From Aegilops tauschii subsp. strangulata (taxonomy: Eukaryota; Streptophyta; Magnoliopsida; Poales; Poaceae), in contig NC_053038.3 of NCBI RefSeq assembly GCF_002575655.3, forward strand, positions 143,236,885 to 143,300,884: a stretch of DNA of 64,000 nt, given 5' to 3'. Position 1 is the first letter of the stretch. The number at the start of each line of letters is the position of its first letter. Shown in pieces: positions 22,281 to 32,440 of the stretch. A model generated the notes under the pieces. It saw nothing but the letters and a program-made list of their open reading frames with translations. It was not told where the DNA came from and did no database searches. A program made the position numbers and the translations under genes.

Positions 22281-22295
22281 AGTGACACTCACATA

Positions 22296-22537
22296 TCTCG
22301 ACTCTTATAAAAGTTAGAGTTGGTGATGATGGTGTTCCTGCCATCCTGCGATATAGGCCATCTGATTTATATCTGACGGACAGGAAGGAAACTATGTCAA
22401 TTTTGCAAAAATATACCCACACCCCTCTCCACATTTGCAAATAAGGGATTCCCTCGTTCATCCTTTTCTCCCACAAGATAAACTACTCATACAAATGCAT
22501 CTTGATGTTCCGTGAAACGCATGGGCATCTTGCTAGT
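22296..22537 (+). mobile_element. Helitron-like element, 242 bp (arm A)
   Basis: Begins A|TCTCGACTCTTATAAAAGT and ends AAACGCATGGGCATCTTGCTAGT in two runs. It is the same length as its mirror at 54802-55043, so the insertion predates the inverted duplication. No ORF; a non-autonomous element. Confidence 0.6.
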
Positions 22538-24253
22538 AGGGAGCAGGAGTTTGTGTGACACATATTTATATTAAGGGATAGGTAGATAGGATGTGTGCGA
22601 GGCATACTTAAAGCATCACAAAGATAAACATATCTAGCGATCGTGGACGTGGATCGTTTGAACATAAATCAATATCTACTTCGTATCGTGGCCAAAGGTA
22701 CAATATCGATTCAACGCTATAAAGATTGGACACTCACATATCACATTTTTTCTATCAAAATAAACCTTTCCAATTGTGCATGCTAAAGTTACAATGATGT
22801 TTCTTCAAACAACCAATGTAGCTATCATGTACATGCACCATTGTTACTCTTGCATTCAAATCCATTTGTCTTGGATGATTTAAGGTTCTATTATGAAGTA
22901 ATATATGTAATATTCATATATGAATTCAACGGGTAAGCAATTTATGAAATGGAGGCTATGTAATCGTATGATGTGACACTTTTAAGTAGCGGACTACAAT
23001 ATCCATTTCTTTTGTGGGACTACAATATCCATTTCTTTTTGTGCGCCTCTACACTAACACGTCAATGTTTAAAGTAAATAACCAATGGCACTAAATTATC
23101 TATTTACACGAGAAATACATAGGCTGAGCGTTTGATCCCTTTTTTGTGAACGCGCCTCTAACCCGTACGATTGGTCGCGCCCGTGTGAACGTCCAAGTTA
23201 TCGGCGCATCCTCCCGAGTTATTGTCTTTTTTCTGGGGTGGACTTCACACCAGTTATTAACTGCTGACGCGTGCCCTATGTACACAGTCTCGCATGACCT
23301 TACCGCTAGCACGGTCCAAAATTAGTTGAAACTAGATACGAACGATCCCGCGGGTGGCAAAATCTCCCGCCTCCTTCTAAAATTTCCGCCACCTAGTCTT
23401 TAGCATCCGAAATTCCCCTTTTGTCCTTGTTGCACGGAGAACAACACTAACAATACCACCCTCATCTACATAATTGGTCGGGGCTGCTTTGGTAACTTCC
23501 GGTTCCCCCACCACATGGCACCCCCATTTCCTCTCCCCTCCCGCAAAAACGATTAAATCCACAGCACCAGAGCATCTTACATCACGCCGTCCGTACTTCA
23601 TCGGCCTTTCTACCCCTCCCCTCTCGAAATCCTAGACTGCTCATCCACCGGCGTACCAGAGCCCATTCACTACCAGCGGCGTCCACCTCGCCGGATCTGC
23701 TTCTGCGGCCGCATCTACCCCTCCCACCTCCACTAGAAACAAGTAGACTGCTCATCCACCACTGTACCCCAGCCCATTCAGTGCCGACCTTCTCCACGGC
23801 GCCGGATCTGCTTCGCCGGTACTCTCGTCAACATCAGCGCATCTGCAGCGGCTCATTCATACTCCCCACCGGAGATGCTTCGTCCACATCCCCCTGGAGC
23901 CGCCCCATCGACGCCCCCGTCGATGACCTCTGATCCAATTCGCCGACACCTTCCTCAACCCTACCAAAGCCACTTCGCCGACACCATCGTCAACCCTACC
24001 GTAGTAGCTTCGCCTATACCATTCTCAACCCTACCGGGGCCGCTTTGCCAACTCAGAAGTCCATGGCCACAGATCCGCTTCGTCACACCCTCATCCAACC
24101 TACCGGAGCAGCTTCTGACGCCCCGTCCATGGCCGTAGATCTGCATCGTTGAGACCATCCTTAAACCAACCACCGGAGCAGCTTCACCGACGCCCTTGTC
24201 CACGGCCACAGATCTGCTTCGCCCACACCGTAGTCCACCCTACCGGAGCCTCT
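22538..24253. other. Inner part of arm A, no confirmed gene
   Basis: AT-rich to about 23300, then a CpG-rich block. The block carries 35-bp type repeats (CTCAACCCTACC-GAGC-GCTTCGCC, about three units at 23940-24050) and a single 70-bp type unit (24108-24180). Frames of 70-90 codons on both strands are Pro/Ser/Arg-rich and not conserved between arms. Confidence 0.6.
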
Positions 24254-24733
24254 TGAGGGAGTCCTAGACTAAGGGGTCCTCGGGCGTCCGGCCTGTTAGC
24301 CATGGGACGGACTGATGGATTGTGAAGATACAAAGACCGAAGACTGCACCCGTGTCCAGATGGGACTCTCCTTGGCGTGGAAGGCAAGCTAGGCGACCAA
24401 ATATGTGGATTCCCTTCTTTGTAACCAACCTTGTGTAACCCTAGATCCTCCCGGTGTCTATATAAGCCGGAGGACTTAGTCCGAAGAGGAGAGATACATT
24501 ACCATAGTCATACAGGCTAGGCCTTTAGGGTTTTAGCCATTACGATCTCGTGGTAGATCAACTCTTGTAATTCTCATATTCATCAAGATCAATCAAGCAA
24601 GAAATAGGGTATTACCTCCATAGAGAGGGCCTGAACCTGGGTAAACATCGTGTCCCCTGACTCCTGTTACCATCAACCTTAGACGCATAGGTCGGGACCC
24701 CCTACCCGAGATCCACCGGTTTTGACACCGACA
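24254..24733 (+). mobile_element. Gypsy LTR 1 (480 bp)
   Basis: Starts TGAGGGAGTCCTAGAC and ends TTTGACACCGACA, followed by TTGGTGCTTTCATTGAGAG where the primer-binding region is expected. It matches the LTR at 43321-43800 along its whole equal length, with about 30 differences by hand count. A TATA box lies at 24459. I recall similar LTRs in abundant Triticeae Gypsy families (Fatima-type), but the name is unverified. Confidence 0.85.
24459..24468 (+). promoter_or_regulatory. LTR TATA box
   Basis: CTATATAAGC inside LTR 1, conserved in LTR 2 at 43525. It is the expected pol II start region of the retrotransposon transcript. Confidence 0.6.
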
Positions 24734-24759
24734 TTGGTGCTTTCATTGAGAGTTCCACT

Positions 24760-25846
24760 ATGCCTTCCCTGAAAGGTTTGATGGCCCCTTTAATCATCAG
24801 CGACGATGCTGTCCAAGGCGAGACCTTCCTCCCTAGACAGATCTTCGTGTTCGGCGGCTTCGCACTGCGGGCCAACTCGCTTGGCCATCTGGAGCAGATC
24901 GATAGCCACGCCCCTGGCCACCAGGTCAGATTTGGGAGCCTGAACTACGTTGCGAACATCCGTGGAGATTTGATCTTTGCCGGATTCGAGACCGCGGCAA
25001 CCACTCCTGGTCACCCCGATGAACATGACTTAAATTTGTCATCGGATCGCATCTAGGAGAAAGCTCCTGTAACCGCTCTGGCCTTAGATCCGGAGCAGAC
25101 TGCGCCATCCAAGGACGGGAAGCTCAACCCCACCACAGAGGCCACTGATTCGCCGGTGTTGGAGCCGCACATGGACTTAACCTCACATGATATCTGTGTC
25201 ACCGGAACCCCGGACTCGTCTCTGATTATAAGTTCCGAACCATGTGAGCCCACGGACGCCGAACTTGATCATTTATCGATCTTTGAGTTCAGCGCCACAG
25301 ACATCTTCCAACACTCGCCCTTTGGCGATGTGCTAAACTCATTAAAGAACCTGTCCTTAGCAGAGGACTCATAGCCGAATTATATCCGGTTTGAACTGGA
25401 GGCTGATGATGGAGAATCTCGTTTCCCCCCCACCGCCCACTTCATAGCCACCGTCGAAGATCTAACTGACATGCTGGACTACGACTCTGAAGACATCGAC
25501 GGTATGGACGCCGACGCAGGAGACGAGGAGGCTCAAAACCCGCCGTTCACTGGACGATGGACGACCACTTCCTCATATGATGTATACATGGTAGATACGC
25601 CAAAAAATAATAGCGGTGACGACAAGGAAAACCCAGAGAAGAGTGACCCCCCTAAGACACAACCTAAGCGTCGGCGTCAGCGGCGTCGCTCTAAATCGCG
25701 CCGCATGAGAGACAGCAACACTGGCACAGGAGACAACAACACTCCGGATGGCGCCGAAGACACAAAGGAACCCGATGAACAAACTGCCGAACAAGACAAT
25801 CGGGAAGATGGGCAAGTCAGCCCTGACGAACAGGCCATAGAAGTAG
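24760..25846 (+). pseudogene. Gypsy gag-protease, 5' part (copy 1)
   Basis: The frame from the ATG at 24760 (MPSLKGLMAPLIISDDA) is acidic, with an Arg/Lys cluster near 25665-25710. It has in-frame stops at 25054 (TAG) and 25372 (TAG). It is cut at 25846 by the CACTA element, and the same frame resumes at 36239. The second copy at 43826 shows the uninterrupted arrangement. It is the N-terminal extension of gag and cannot be translated as a whole. Confidence 0.8.
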
Positions 25847-25859
25847 CACTACTAGGAAA

Positions 25860-26110
25860 ACCCTTACCAGCAGCGCTGGTTTTTTGGCTATTAGTAGCGC
25901 GGGCAGGCGCGCTACTGCTATGGCGCTACAGCTATTTTTAGCAGTAGCGCTTGTTTGAACCAGCGCTACTGCTATCTATATCTAGCAGTAGCGCTTGTTT
26001 GAACCAGGGCTACTGCTATCTATATCTAGCAGTAGCGCGCCTCTGTCCATCGCTACTGCTAATACTTGTAGCGTGACCCTACAACCAGGGCTACTGGTAA
26101 GCAGCGCTGC
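25860..26110. repeat. CACTA II left subterminal repeats
   Basis: AGCGCTACTGCTA and its inverse AGCAGTAGCGC recur about ten times, including two tandem copies of CTATCTATATCTAGCAGTAG. Such arrays bind transposase in En/Spm elements. Confidence 0.8.
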
Positions 26111-26372
26111 TACTACTCCAATACCCCATGCCACTTCTAGTATTTTATTTTTTATGTTGCTGTATTCGTATTTTTACAGGTTTTATAGAATTACAACATA
26201 CACATACACTGAAACTATATGAAAAAGGAATGTCTCATCATCATCATCCAAGTGGTACAACATAGTCTCAACACAAATGATGTCGATCTCATCATCATCT
26301 CGAAATAGCGATACAAGTTAATGATCACATGTCTCTTACATTGCCACCGTAGACACATGTTTCATCATCTAC

Positions 26373-26630
26373 CTAAACTATGATATACAAGATAAGAGCG
26401 ATCACGATGATCAAAAGCGGTATTATGTAGTAGTTTTTGCGGCGGTGCTGGTTCTGAATCCCCTGTTGTGCTATGAATCTCAAGTAACTAGCTTCGGCTT
26501 CCGCTCTGCTATCAAACCCTTTCTGGCTTCCGTCGGAGAAGCCAGAGACTTGGGCCTGACATTCTGGCCACTCATCATACACACCCGGAACATGCCCTAC
26601 ATACACGGCATACCACTTCCTCGCCATCAT
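26373..26630 (-). CDS. RNase H1 N-terminal (viroplasmin-type) domain with hydrophobic tail, 85 aa
   Basis: Intact minus-strand ORF near the left end of CACTA II. Residues 4-52 read KWYAVYVGHVPGVYDEW, then ECQAQVSGF and KGFDSRAEAEASYLRF. This is the small hybrid-binding fold found at the N-terminus of eukaryotic RNase H1 and in caulimovirus transactivator proteins (WYAV, GVY-W, C--QV-GF, K-F---EA). There is no RNase H catalytic domain. After a basic NQHRRKNYY stretch, the last 17 residues (IIPLLIIVIALILYIIV) form a membrane-like helix ending at the stop, like a tail anchor. The start could be Met1 or Met2. It could be a separate gene or the last exon of the Ulp1-like gene upstream. The role in the transposon is unknown; binding RNA-DNA hybrid is inference. 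Confidence 0.75.
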   Translation of the reverse strand: MMARKWYAVYVGHVPGVYDEWPECQAQVSGFSDGSQKGFDSRAEAEASYLRFIAQQGIQNQHRRKNYYIIPLLIIVIALILYIIV

Positions 26631-26639
26631 TGATCTATA

Positions 26640-27069
26640 TACCTGTCAGAGATGCATATATATATATATATATCATGAAGCGAATTCAACAAAACAGTTA
26701 TGAAATAGAAGCAACATATATAGTAAACATAGTTAACAAATTTCATTGTACCGAAAGTAATTAACTAGAGCGCGGCACCATACATCTAATAGTTTCATCG
26801 TACACTGAGACATTCGAAGTTTTGTCGTACAGAAAGTAACAAGTAACTAAACAGACACATTGTTTTTAAGCAGTGCACTCTCCCCATCTGTCCATATCCG
26901 GGAGGGTGTCACCAAGCTTAGTGAAAGGCGTCATGTCTTGACGCTGTAGGGCAATGCGGGTTCGGACGTCAGCTCGCGATATTGGGCCGCTGTAGAACAT
27001 CCCTTTCTCTTCGAGGACATCTTTGATGATGATGGATGCAATTTCCTGCTGGATCCGGTAGAAATCATT
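26640..27069. other. Intergenic part of CACTA II
   Basis: Contains a (TA)n tract near 26656-26672. Otherwise AT-rich with no ORF; the last part may be intron or 3' sequence of the Ulp1-like gene. Confidence 0.5.
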
Positions 27070-28813
27070 TCAAAGTTGATTATCCGGCACGGCTCCAAAG
27101 GCTTCGGTCCATCTCTGGATATGGGTATCGGATGAAGATTTCATGCAAAGTGATTGCACATCCCTTCTGTACTCCATCATTAGATGGATGACATAGAATC
27201 CATCATTGTCACTTCTTGCCGGTTGCTGGATGCAACAGAAGTCAGTCTTGTGGCCGAAACAAAGCCTGGCCTTATTTGTTTTTTTTTGCATTGGATGTAG
27301 CCACCCCGCATGCTGAAGCCCAGCATAGCTCTGTCCAGAACATACTTTATGTGTGTGTAATCTTTCTTGTGTATGTTCTTCGACGGATCCAAATATAGAA
27401 AACAGGAGTAACGCGGGTAAAGAACAATGAGAACGGCACAACACCCCCCCGCTACGCAACATACACGATCAAGTTAGCCGCCATGCGTGCAAAGTAACTA
27501 TTGAAATGCACGTATGTGTTATAGTGCTATCCGCGGATGACTTACCTGGGATGATAAGGTAGGAGAATCATTTCTTTGTCCTTATTGCTGACCAAGAATT
27601 CTTCGATGTACTGACTCGCATATTGACGGTTGGCGTCGTTGATATACAAGAAGCCCTCATGCATGTAGTATGGGTCCGCGACCGCTAGACCGGTGACTTG
27701 CTCTCTCCTGACGATGTAGTTCATGTGCAGCGCATACAGGCGGATGAACGTAAAATCGAATGTCCTCATTTGAAACATCTGGAAGATGTAATCAAACCTC
27801 AAGAAGAAGAGGTCCGCGGGGCATGTGTGGACATACATCTTGCAACTACTCGGCACATGAACCGTATAAAGTAGGTATCCTGGATAGTCCGAGGCGAGGA
27901 GGCTTCTCTCTGTCGAAAGCACACGGTCATGGAGTCTCCTGAGATCCCCTGCTATGGCAGCTAGTGCATTCGCTGGTACCATTGGCTCTCCCGCGACATG
28001 GATTAATGGCGCATGTTTCATCGGTACACGGTCAACCTTGGTCGAAGGCGGCTGGCTGCTAGAACCAACATTGCCAGCTTTATTGGATTTTCTCGCCGCC
28101 GGTCTCTTCCTCTACTTCTTCTTGGTGCGCTCAGGTGCTGGTGGGTCTGTCAGACCCTCCCTGAGCACCACCCCTAGTATTGTCGGGCTCAGCATTGGAC
28201 GACTCTGGCTAATTAGTTGAGCTTGGGTGGAGCCGGCATCTGGAGGTGTGTCCTACGAGGATTGCATGAACAAAGACTTCTTGCACTCCCGAGGACGTTC
28301 CGGGTCTGGTACATGCATCTCATATTCATATGGTTGACTCATTGTTACTTCGTTGTCAAAGGCAGTATTGAAATACTGGTTAGGGTCATCAGCCTCCTCC
28401 ATGTCATGATCCCTATCCTCTTCCATGGGGAAGATGGCATCATCTGCCGGAATGGTTGGCCCTCCTTCCTCATATCTCTCGATCTCAGCAAGCAGCACAG
28501 ACGATGGTTGTACTTGTGTAGGTGGTGTTGTGGTCCTACCTTCCTGAGGTCCCATTGGTGTGCTCCCGGCCACCTCGACACGAAGAAGATTTTTCGGCCA
28601 CAGGATCGGCCAATTTTTGCATTGGCCAAGGTGCGTGGGGGTCTCGTCATCCTCTCCATCGGTTTGTATCGGATGAGGGAAACCCTCGTAGCCCGCTTTC
28701 ACACTCACCACGGAGACCCTTAAGGCGTTATCAGGCATCTGCCGGTGGTGAAACAATCGATCCTTAGGCTTGGCTATAGTACCCTTCCCCACATCCACCA
28801 ACCCGCCCTTCAT
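27070..28813 (-). pseudogene. CACTA-borne Ulp1-like (C48 protease fold) protein, degenerate
   Basis: The minus-strand ORF 28253-28813 (MKGGLVDVGKGTIAKP) and a second frame to 27542 form one product with a frame break or stop near 28253. The middle has KKKRKRPAARKS, a nuclear-type basic run. The C-terminal part ends EMILLPYHP at a GTAAGT donor (about 27545). The next exon, after about 70-90 bp, reads VLIVLYP then LYLDPSKN and, near 27240, CIQQPARSDNDGFYVIHLMMEY. This follows the Ulp1 order (PYHP-HW, LDP, Q, CGYY). The His-Trp position reads Cys-Cys and the Cys before GFY reads Asp, so activity is unlikely. Ulp1-like genes are known passengers of plant CACTA and MULE elements. Confidence 0.55.
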
Positions 28814-28905
28814 GTGGTAAAGGAGGGTGCACAGAGTGGAGTCGGCCTACAAAGACATATACATGCGGCGTCAGAGATCCAAAAAGAATGGCAACTGAAG
28901 ATTAA

Positions 28906-30479
28906 TTAATTAGTTGAGTTGATGATGGTGCGACGCGTAATTACCGTGAGGGCGTCGAGCTTAGCCAATGTCGACGGCCCGACATTCAAGACGGAGCTAG
29001 GGCTGCTGTGAGAGCTGGGTGCAGGAGTAGGTGCTGGAGGCGGTGCGGATGCAGTTGCCATAGTAGGTACGGGTATGGGTGCGGTGTTCATTGAGTTGCT
29101 CCCGGTGAAGCTGGGCATGGGAAAATCACTTGGTGGCGCGTTTGGATTTTGTTGCACCCATGTGACCACTGTTGGAATCAAGCTTTTGTTAACATGTCTA
29201 CAGGCAACCACCATGTCATGTGTACAGGCAGCGATTATCTTAGCTTTGGTCTCAGCTTTTGCTTTCTCCATCGCCCGTGCCACCGTCTCGTCGAAAGTCA
29301 CTTGACTGAACTTCTTTCTCTGTCTTTTGGCCTCGGGGTCCTTGTTATAATAGTACTTCCACATGGCGTCATCCCTGGCGCCGTGCACACGTCCATATTG
29401 CGGCCGCTGGCTGGGCGGGTGTCCCATCATTATGTTCATGGCCCGGTTGAAAGGAGTGTCCCACTTGTACTTCGCCGACGACTGAGTCGACTAAGTCTGA
29501 CGAGTCGCTTTCGGCCGCAAGCTTGTGTTGCTCTCTCGGCAAAATGGACCGTGAATCATTTATGAATGTGACTAGAATGTAGTAGACTTCATTGATTAGA
29601 AGCTAATATGTAAGGTGGTAAAAGGATAATTACCAGTATTCTCATGAATGTCCTAGTCGGCCCGTCGGTGAAGAAAATATTTTTTTGGGGTCCCAAGAGA
29701 ATCGGGCCCTGATGAAGTCGTGCTCCTGCTGGTCGGTGAACTCAGCCAATGGTTCTGGGATCCCCTGCCATTCACGTTCTGCGTCCTCCTTAGCCCACAC
29801 GGGCCTCTTTCCCGTGTAACCACGACTTCCAAGGCGGTGGTTCCCCATGTTCTTTGCTTGCAGCTGCTTGCCTCTCTCCGACCTGGCCATGGCAGCTTCT
29901 TCATTGCAAGTCTCCTTGAACTTTTCAAAGTCCTCTATCGTAATTTTCAGATTGTCTGCAACAATCTCGGCGTAGGTTTCATGGCCTACTTCAATCGCCT
30001 TTTTCACCCTAGTTTTCCAAGCGCTCAATGCATTGCTGAACTTCCCTAGGGCTTTGTTGTTGATTTTTTTCATGGCATCATCATCCCATGGGTCGACATC
30101 GTCATTCCGACCGGGGAACAGGAATCTTGCGTGCAACCTAGTTAGGAGCAGCTTCTTCAAATTTTCATTCTTCCGTATTTTTCGTGGTGTTGATGTTAGC
30201 TGTATCCCGTAGGATGCATGCTAGTTGGTTGATGTAACACGCTGCCACTTCCCGCGGCTCTATTGGCTGGAACTCACCAGGGTGCACCACCGTGACCACC
30301 AGTCTTCCAGTGCCGAGCTCATTTGGGTGTCGTGTCCTCTTTTCCTTCTTTCCCTCACAGGCTTGGGAGGTCCCACCTTCCGTGTTGTAGTTAGGAACAT
30401 CATCAGCGCCAGTCTCAGTGTCGGTGTCGTTGGTGGCCTCAGTGTCGGCGCCGGCGCCACCACCGTCGTCATCCATCAT
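28906..30479 (-). pseudogene. Second CACTA protein (TNP1/Transposase_24-like), frameshifted
   Basis: Starts MMDDDGGGAGADTEATNDT at 30479 with an acidic N-terminus, then GRLVVTVVHPGEFQPIEP. A base lost in an A run near 30175 moves the frame to KKLLLTRLHARFLFPGRND. A helical segment (ALSAWKTRVKKAIEVG, YAEIVADNLKITIEDFEKF) and GSRGYTGKRPVWAKED follow, the part shared by plant En/Spm second proteins. Another slip in a T run near 29675 precedes DGPTRTFMRIL and a GTAATT donor. The final exon (28906-29439) is Pro/Ala/Thr-rich with KAKAETKAKIIAACTHD. Presumed DNA-binding accessory protein for transposition. Confidence 0.6.
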
Positions 30480-30674
30480 GACAAGGGGGTCCGGACACCC
30501 AGCTTGCTGTCTCTCCTGATCCGCCAGAAAGTCGAGGTAGGCGTGTGCTTGACCTAATTGGAACTAAGAACCTCCGGCCTCATTGGTGTCGGTCATGTTT
30601 CCTAGGGTTCAATGTCGTAGTCGTTTAATTATCGAGCTTTATGTAATAAACTGAATAATGAAAAAAAAGTGACC

Positions 30675-30868
30675 ATTGTTTTGCCGGAAATGTCGTTTCA
30701 TTCCCGTCACGACAAATCTCGAGCACTCGATATGTCCAACTTTCTAGCACAAGTCATGCCGAAATTCACGGAAAATTTCGGCATGACCTTTGCTAGAAAG
30801 TGCACATATAGAGCGCCTGATATTTGCCGGAATGGAAATGAATCAACATTTCCGGCAAAACATAGGTC
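30675..30868. repeat. Foldback of about 190 bp with perfect central hairpin
   Basis: The ends TTTGCCGGAAATGT and ACATTTCCGGCAAAA are inverted. The centre GTCATGCCGAAATT / AATTTCGGCATGAC is a perfect 14-bp stem around a 7-bp loop. Related sequence (TTTCGGCAAAACATAGGCAA) lies near 35190 in the same CACTA. MITE-like insertion or hairpin. Confidence 0.75.
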
Positions 30869-31334
30869 ACTCGCAATCGGGAAATGAATCAACAACCAAA
30901 TTTATCGCTGTCGTGGTTGCAACAGAGCAGTCATAATCAAAGCAGGATGATCATCCACACTTGTCTTTGGCCAATCTAGGTACCACAGAGCCACTAGTTA
31001 TGTCACTGTCATGGACAATGCAAGTAAACTTCAGGTACTAACAAAATGAGCCCTGCGCTGCAACTTACATTATTGCAGTCCATGAACAAAAGCCACCAAA
31101 AAACAAAAATATGGCTGCCACAAAATGAGCCCTGATGGTTACCAACTGGTTGGCCCATAGGAAAATGCAATGGAGATACCAGGAATGGCTGCCACATGCC
31201 AAAACATAAAATATGGTTGCTATGTTTCACAACCTTAGATCAAGTAATAAGTTTAGTTTAGTTAGCTAGGCAAAGCATTAGTTTAGCTTCACTACCTATA
31301 GCAATATGACCAAAGTTCACTGTACTTATCAAAC
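30869..31334. other. No gene recognised (CACTA II)
   Basis: AT-rich sequence containing a degenerate repeat of ACAAAATGAGCCCTG (near 31042 and 31119). No domain. Confidence 0.5.
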
Positions 31335-31529
31335 CTAGAAAAATTCCCTCTTAGAGAGGGAGCTTATTTTCAAAATTGCAGTAGCACTGCAGCTATCACA
31401 TTCTGTTCTATGATGATGCTCTATCAGTGTATACCACCTAACGATTTTGTAAGAACAGACACCTAGCAGCAGCAACACACCTAGCTTCCTCTCTGGCTCT
31501 GGCTTACTTGAACATGCGCAGGAGGAAGA

Positions 31530-31780
31530 GGGGGCGGGGGGGGGGGGGTCGTACCAGAGTGGGAGGGGGTCGGTGGCCGGCGTCGGGATCGGGGCAGTGG
31601 CCGGCGTCGGGGTCAGGGCAGTGGCCGTCGTCAGGGTCGGGGGTGAGGGCGGCGTCGGGATCAGGGCTGAGGCCGGCGTCGGGGTCGGGGTCGGGGTTGA
31701 GGCCGGCGTCAGGGTCGGGGCTGAGGTCGGGGGTGGTGCGGCGTCAGCGGTGGCGTGGGCGGTGCGGCATCGGTGGCGGG
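31530..31780. repeat. GC-rich minisatellite
   Basis: GGCGTCGGG-TCGGGGCAGTGGCC units of about 18-36 bp repeat from 31570 to 31730, giving a TPTPA-type frame on the minus strand and a GSGLRPAS-type frame on the plus strand. Low complexity; not accepted as a protein. Confidence 0.75.
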
Positions 31781-31869
31781 GGAGCGGCGGCACAGAGAAA
31801 GGGGATCGATCAGATCGAGCGAGAGTGAGACGGAAGAAAGAGATGGGTGCAGTGGCTCTGTATACACAA

Positions 31870-32100
31870 CTTAGCTATAGCGCGTCTTGGCAAAACGCGC
31901 TATAGCTAAGTTAGCTATAGCGCTTGCCAAGCCAAAACGCGCTACTGCTAATTCTTTTCTTTTTCTTTTTTTCCTTTTCTTTTTCTTAGCTATAGCGCTT
32001 GCCAAGCCAAAACGCGCTACTGCTAATTTTTTCTTTTTTTTCCTTTTTCTTTTTCTTAGCTATAGCGCTTGCCAAGCCAAAACACGCTACTGCTAACTTT
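31870..32100. repeat. Subterminal-type motifs inside CACTA II
   Basis: TTAGCTATAGCGC-TTGCCAAG with AAAACGCGCTACTGCTAA repeats four times at roughly 60-80 bp spacing. The GCGCTACTGCTA core is the same as in the two element ends, yet lies 4-6 kb from either. Confidence 0.8.
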
Positions 32101-32280
32101 TTCTTTATATTTTTCTTTTTATATTTTTCTTTTTCTCTTTCATATTCCACAAACTTCCTTCCTTTTATTTTATTTTTATTTCTCTTTTTACTTTTATTAT
32201 TCTTTTTCTTTTTCATTTTTATTTTTCTTGTTCTTTTTCATATTTCACAAACTTTCTTCCTTTTTTATTTTATTTATATA
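31938..32280. repeat. Pyrimidine-rich tract
   Basis: TTTTCTTTTTCTT and TTTTTATTTTT runs fill most of the stretch. Frames of 69-94 codons on both strands are Phe/Leu- or Lys-rich artefacts. Confidence 0.8.
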
Positions 32281-32440
32281 TAGCTCTAGCTAGCCAGGGT
32301 TTAATTTGGTCTGTCATTGGAGCAATACCACTGTTACCCTCCGGATAATAATTAGTATAATGTATATTACATCATTTGACCGGCCGCTATCGGCGGTATA
32401 CAAAATAACTAGACACACACAAAATTTGTGGATTAGTTTG

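Larger units (their letters stand above)
17161..24253. repeat. Arm A of a large inverted duplication
   Basis: The reverse complement of this 7.1 kb segment is found, in mirrored order, at about 52665-62426. Anchors: ACTCTATCAACGAGCCCC at 17163 versus 62409-62426; the 180-aa ORF at 18219-18761 versus 61166-61708; ATGGCTTCCGA at 19364 versus 57515; the tRNA-like segment at 20573 versus 56309; the Helitron-like element at 22296 versus 54802; CCACCCTACCGGAGCC at 24235 versus 52668-52683. The right limit coincides with the LTR start at 24254. Divergence is visible but moderate. Confidence 0.9.

Noticed and set aside
31508..31828. Gly/Ser/Arg-rich and Pro/Thr-rich frames
   Set aside because: Product of an 18-36 bp GC minisatellite; low complexity on both strands.
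31886..32293. Phe/Leu-rich 'membrane protein' frames
   Set aside because: Translate a pyrimidine tract.
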